Below, piece by piece: positions 61,923 through 64,000 of a stretch of DNA of 64,000 bases. This stretch comes from Eublepharis macularius (lineage: Eukaryota; Chordata; Lepidosauria; Squamata; Eublepharidae), in assembly GCF_028583425.1 (NCBI RefSeq), contig NC_072802.1, positions 13,959,926 through 14,023,925 of the forward strand, read 5' to 3'. The first letter of the stretch is position 1; each line of letters starts with the position of its first letter. Position numbers and translations under genes: made by a program. The notes beneath the pieces are model-generated. The model ran no database searches, was not told the DNA's origin, and saw nothing but the letters and a program-made list of their open reading frames with translations.

Positions 61923-62431
61923 TAACACAGATCATTATGTTTTCAATTAATCTTTTGAATTTAAAATCAGTTTGGCTACATTTTTGTTTTTTTCCCTCCC
62001 CTACTCAGGTTCATATCAAGTAATTTATTTTACAGAGTGTAAAAATCCGAAAGCAATAGGCCGTCCGGATTAAGCAATCGGCTGGCAATTAATGTGATCT
62101 GGCATAAATGGCCTGTGTGGGAGGAATGATTCTAATCCACTTCCATGGTAGCAAACAAGCAAGTAGAGGGATGGCGATTGCATCCTGTTAGTTAATCGCA
62201 CAGTCTTATTTTTAGAAACTCCAGTAGGACTTTCCATAGGGATTGAACAAGCTACGCAAATCTACTGAAAACACCTGGTCTAACTTATTTCTGTATAACA
62301 CCAGCAGAGAGCAGCATTGCTATAAATGTTTACTTCCTGTTTCTCTACTACTGTTCTTTTTGCATATCAAGCAGGCTGGCATCCTGGGTACTTCCTTTCT
62401 GTGGTTTTAAAACAATATTTAAATGTTGGAG
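61923..62431. other. Unassigned spacer
   Basis: Nothing recognisable. Confidence 0.35.
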
Positions 62432-62735
62432 GCCCGTGGCGCAGAGTGGTAAGCTGCAGTACTGCAGCCCAAGCTCTGCTCACAACCTGAGTTCGATCCT
62501 GGCAGAGGCCGGGTTCAGGTAACCAGCTCAAGGCTGACTCAGACTTCCACCCTTCCAAGGTCAGTAAAATGAGTACCCAGTTTCCTGGGGGTAAAGTGTA
62601 GATGACTGGGGAAGGCGATGGCAAACCACCCTGTAAAAAGTCTGCCAAGAAAACATTATGATGTGATGTGACGTCCCCCCATGGGTTAGTAATGACTTGG
62701 TGCTTGCACAGGGGACTACCTTTACCTTTTTTTAA
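62432..62735 (+). mobile_element. tRNA-derived SINE, type 1, copy 2
   Basis: A box cgtggcgcagagtggtaagc, B box gagttcgatcctggc and the tail agtaatgacttggtgcttgc, then actacctttaccttttt. Collinear with 888-1170. Confidence 0.82.
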
Positions 62736-63007
62736 AGCGTTAGAATATTTCTGGAAAGTGTTTCTAAGTTTTTCTTATGAATAATTTCTGCCCCTCTGGG
62801 GTGGAGTGAGTACAGGCTGTAGCTACTGGACACATGTGGGGATATTGCACCCTCAGAAGTATGCCATAGCCCTGCCCTGAATTCCCAGCTTTCAAATTAA
62901 AAAAACCTGCCTTTTTGTTGTGAAGATATAATGGGAAATGAGCAAGCAGTTTTTGTTGGCATGGATGGGAAGGAATTGGCGGGGGGGGAGGCTCTGAAGC
63001 CAAGCTA

Positions 63008-63260
63008 GTTATTTGTATTTATTTTATTTTACTTGATTTATACCATGCTGTTCTTCCCATTGAGGACACAAAGCAGTTTACAACATTCTCCTGTCCTCCA
63101 TTCCCCCCCCCCTCACATCAACACTGTGAGGTAGGTTAGGCTCAAGAGTGTGACAGGCCAAACATCATCCAGTGAGCTTCCATGGCAGAGCTGGGTTTCA
63201 AACCTGGGTCTCCCAGATCCTAGTCCAGCACTGCAGCTACTTCATTACACTGCTGTTGTG
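63008..63260 (-). mobile_element. tRNA-derived SINE, type 2 (inverted)
   Basis: The tail comes first (tatttattttattttacttg, ttcttcccattgaggacac), then aacactgtgaggtaggttag and aacctgggtctcccagatcc, the reverse complement of the type 2 SINE. Confidence 0.75.
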
Positions 63261-64000
63261 TAGTTAATCCCTTCCTGACCATATTAATTCTCTTCACCTC
63301 TGTTCTGCAACCTCTTCCCCCTGGCCCTTTGCTTCTTTCTTGTTTGTCTCTCTGCTCTGTAATGTCCGTAGAAATAAATAAGAACATTAGCCAGAAAACT
63401 GGAGTGAAAGCTATACAATTTTTGTGTTGCCTCCTTTGGTTGTTGGCAGGAAGCTTGCCCCAGGAGAAGACCAGAGGGGAGACAGTAGCAGGGGGGGAAA
63501 GTGTCCAGTTTCACTCCGCCTGGCATATGTTTTAAATCGTTCATTACAAATCTAATTGCCGTAACTTGACTTTGTGAAAAAATGTATTTCTCTGAACATG
63601 TGCAGAATGCTATTTACTCACCCACTGATTTTTACTAGCATTTTTATTATCAGTTATGTAGATTTCTTTTTAAAAGTAAACATTCACTAGGTTAATACAT
63701 CCTGTTCGCCAAAATTCAAAAACTATATACTCCATTTTTCACGTGGAGCTCCCAATCTTTCTATAGACACAAAAGGATGCACTTTGTTATTCATCCTAGT
63801 GAATACGCTATAGAAAAATGGTGTGCAAATGGATGTTGCTTATCTGTCATATATGCCTGTCTGCTTATCTGCCATGAATGTATTCTGTGTTATGTGCTGG
63901 TCCTCTGAGGGCATGAGAAGTTTCTTATTGATGTTAAGGCAGTAGGCTATCTCACAAATATTTATTTTCTCTTGCCCTGCTGCCTCCAGCAAGTGTCCTT
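63261..64000. other. Unassigned right edge
   Basis: No exon or repeat recognised. It may be intergenic sequence upstream of copy 2. Confidence 0.35.

Overview
This is vertebrate genomic DNA, most likely from a squamate reptile (lizard). Genes are split into short exons with GT-AG introns, and the intervening DNA is packed with sauropsid or squamate repeats: a Bov-B LINE 3' end, CR1 and L1 tails, a 5S-rRNA-derived SINE, tRNA-derived SINEs, Penelope-like pieces and several DNA-transposon MITE families. The call rests on reading motifs by eye; no database search was possible.

Host genes. (1) PSMD10 (gankyrin, the 26S proteasome assembly chaperone) lies on the + strand at 1466-4719. Its last four coding exons are present and the first exon is outside the window. 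(2) A complete VSIG1-like gene (CTX/GPA33-family junctional immunoglobulin receptor) lies on the - strand at 10325-35677. It has seven coding exons that join in phase to a 334-residue protein: signal peptide, V-set, C2-set, transmembrane segment and acidic tail. PSMD10 and VSIG1 are neighbours in mammals, which supports both calls. (3) A second, partial VSIG1 copy lies head-to-tail behind the first, on the - strand at 50041-59560. Its promoter region and exons 1-5 match copy 1 in order and orientation, but exon 4 has a one-base deletion, exon 5 ends in another phase, and I find no transmembrane or tail exon. It looks like a decaying tandem paralogue.

Layout. 1-4.7 kb is PSMD10. 4.7-9.7 kb is a repeat-poor stretch without a recognised gene. 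10.3-36 kb is VSIG1 copy 1, whose introns hold a solo LTR (18687-19779), the Bov-B end and many MITEs. 36-50 kb separates the copies and holds Penelope fragments, a 5'-truncated CR1 LINE (about 41.5-43.5 kb) and a GC-rich DIRS-like relic with internal tandem repeats (about 44.4-48.3 kb). 50-59.8 kb is copy 2. 59.8-64 kb holds a Penelope fragment with a GIY-YIG reading frame, a 5S SINE and more repeats.

The dominant non-genic signal is a family of at least 16 foldback elements of about 140-390 bp. They start CAGGGC and end GCCCTG, are mostly near-perfect palindromes, and eight are flanked by exact 8-bp target duplications, so they are non-autonomous hAT elements. Two further palindromic MITE families with 3-bp duplications share the window.
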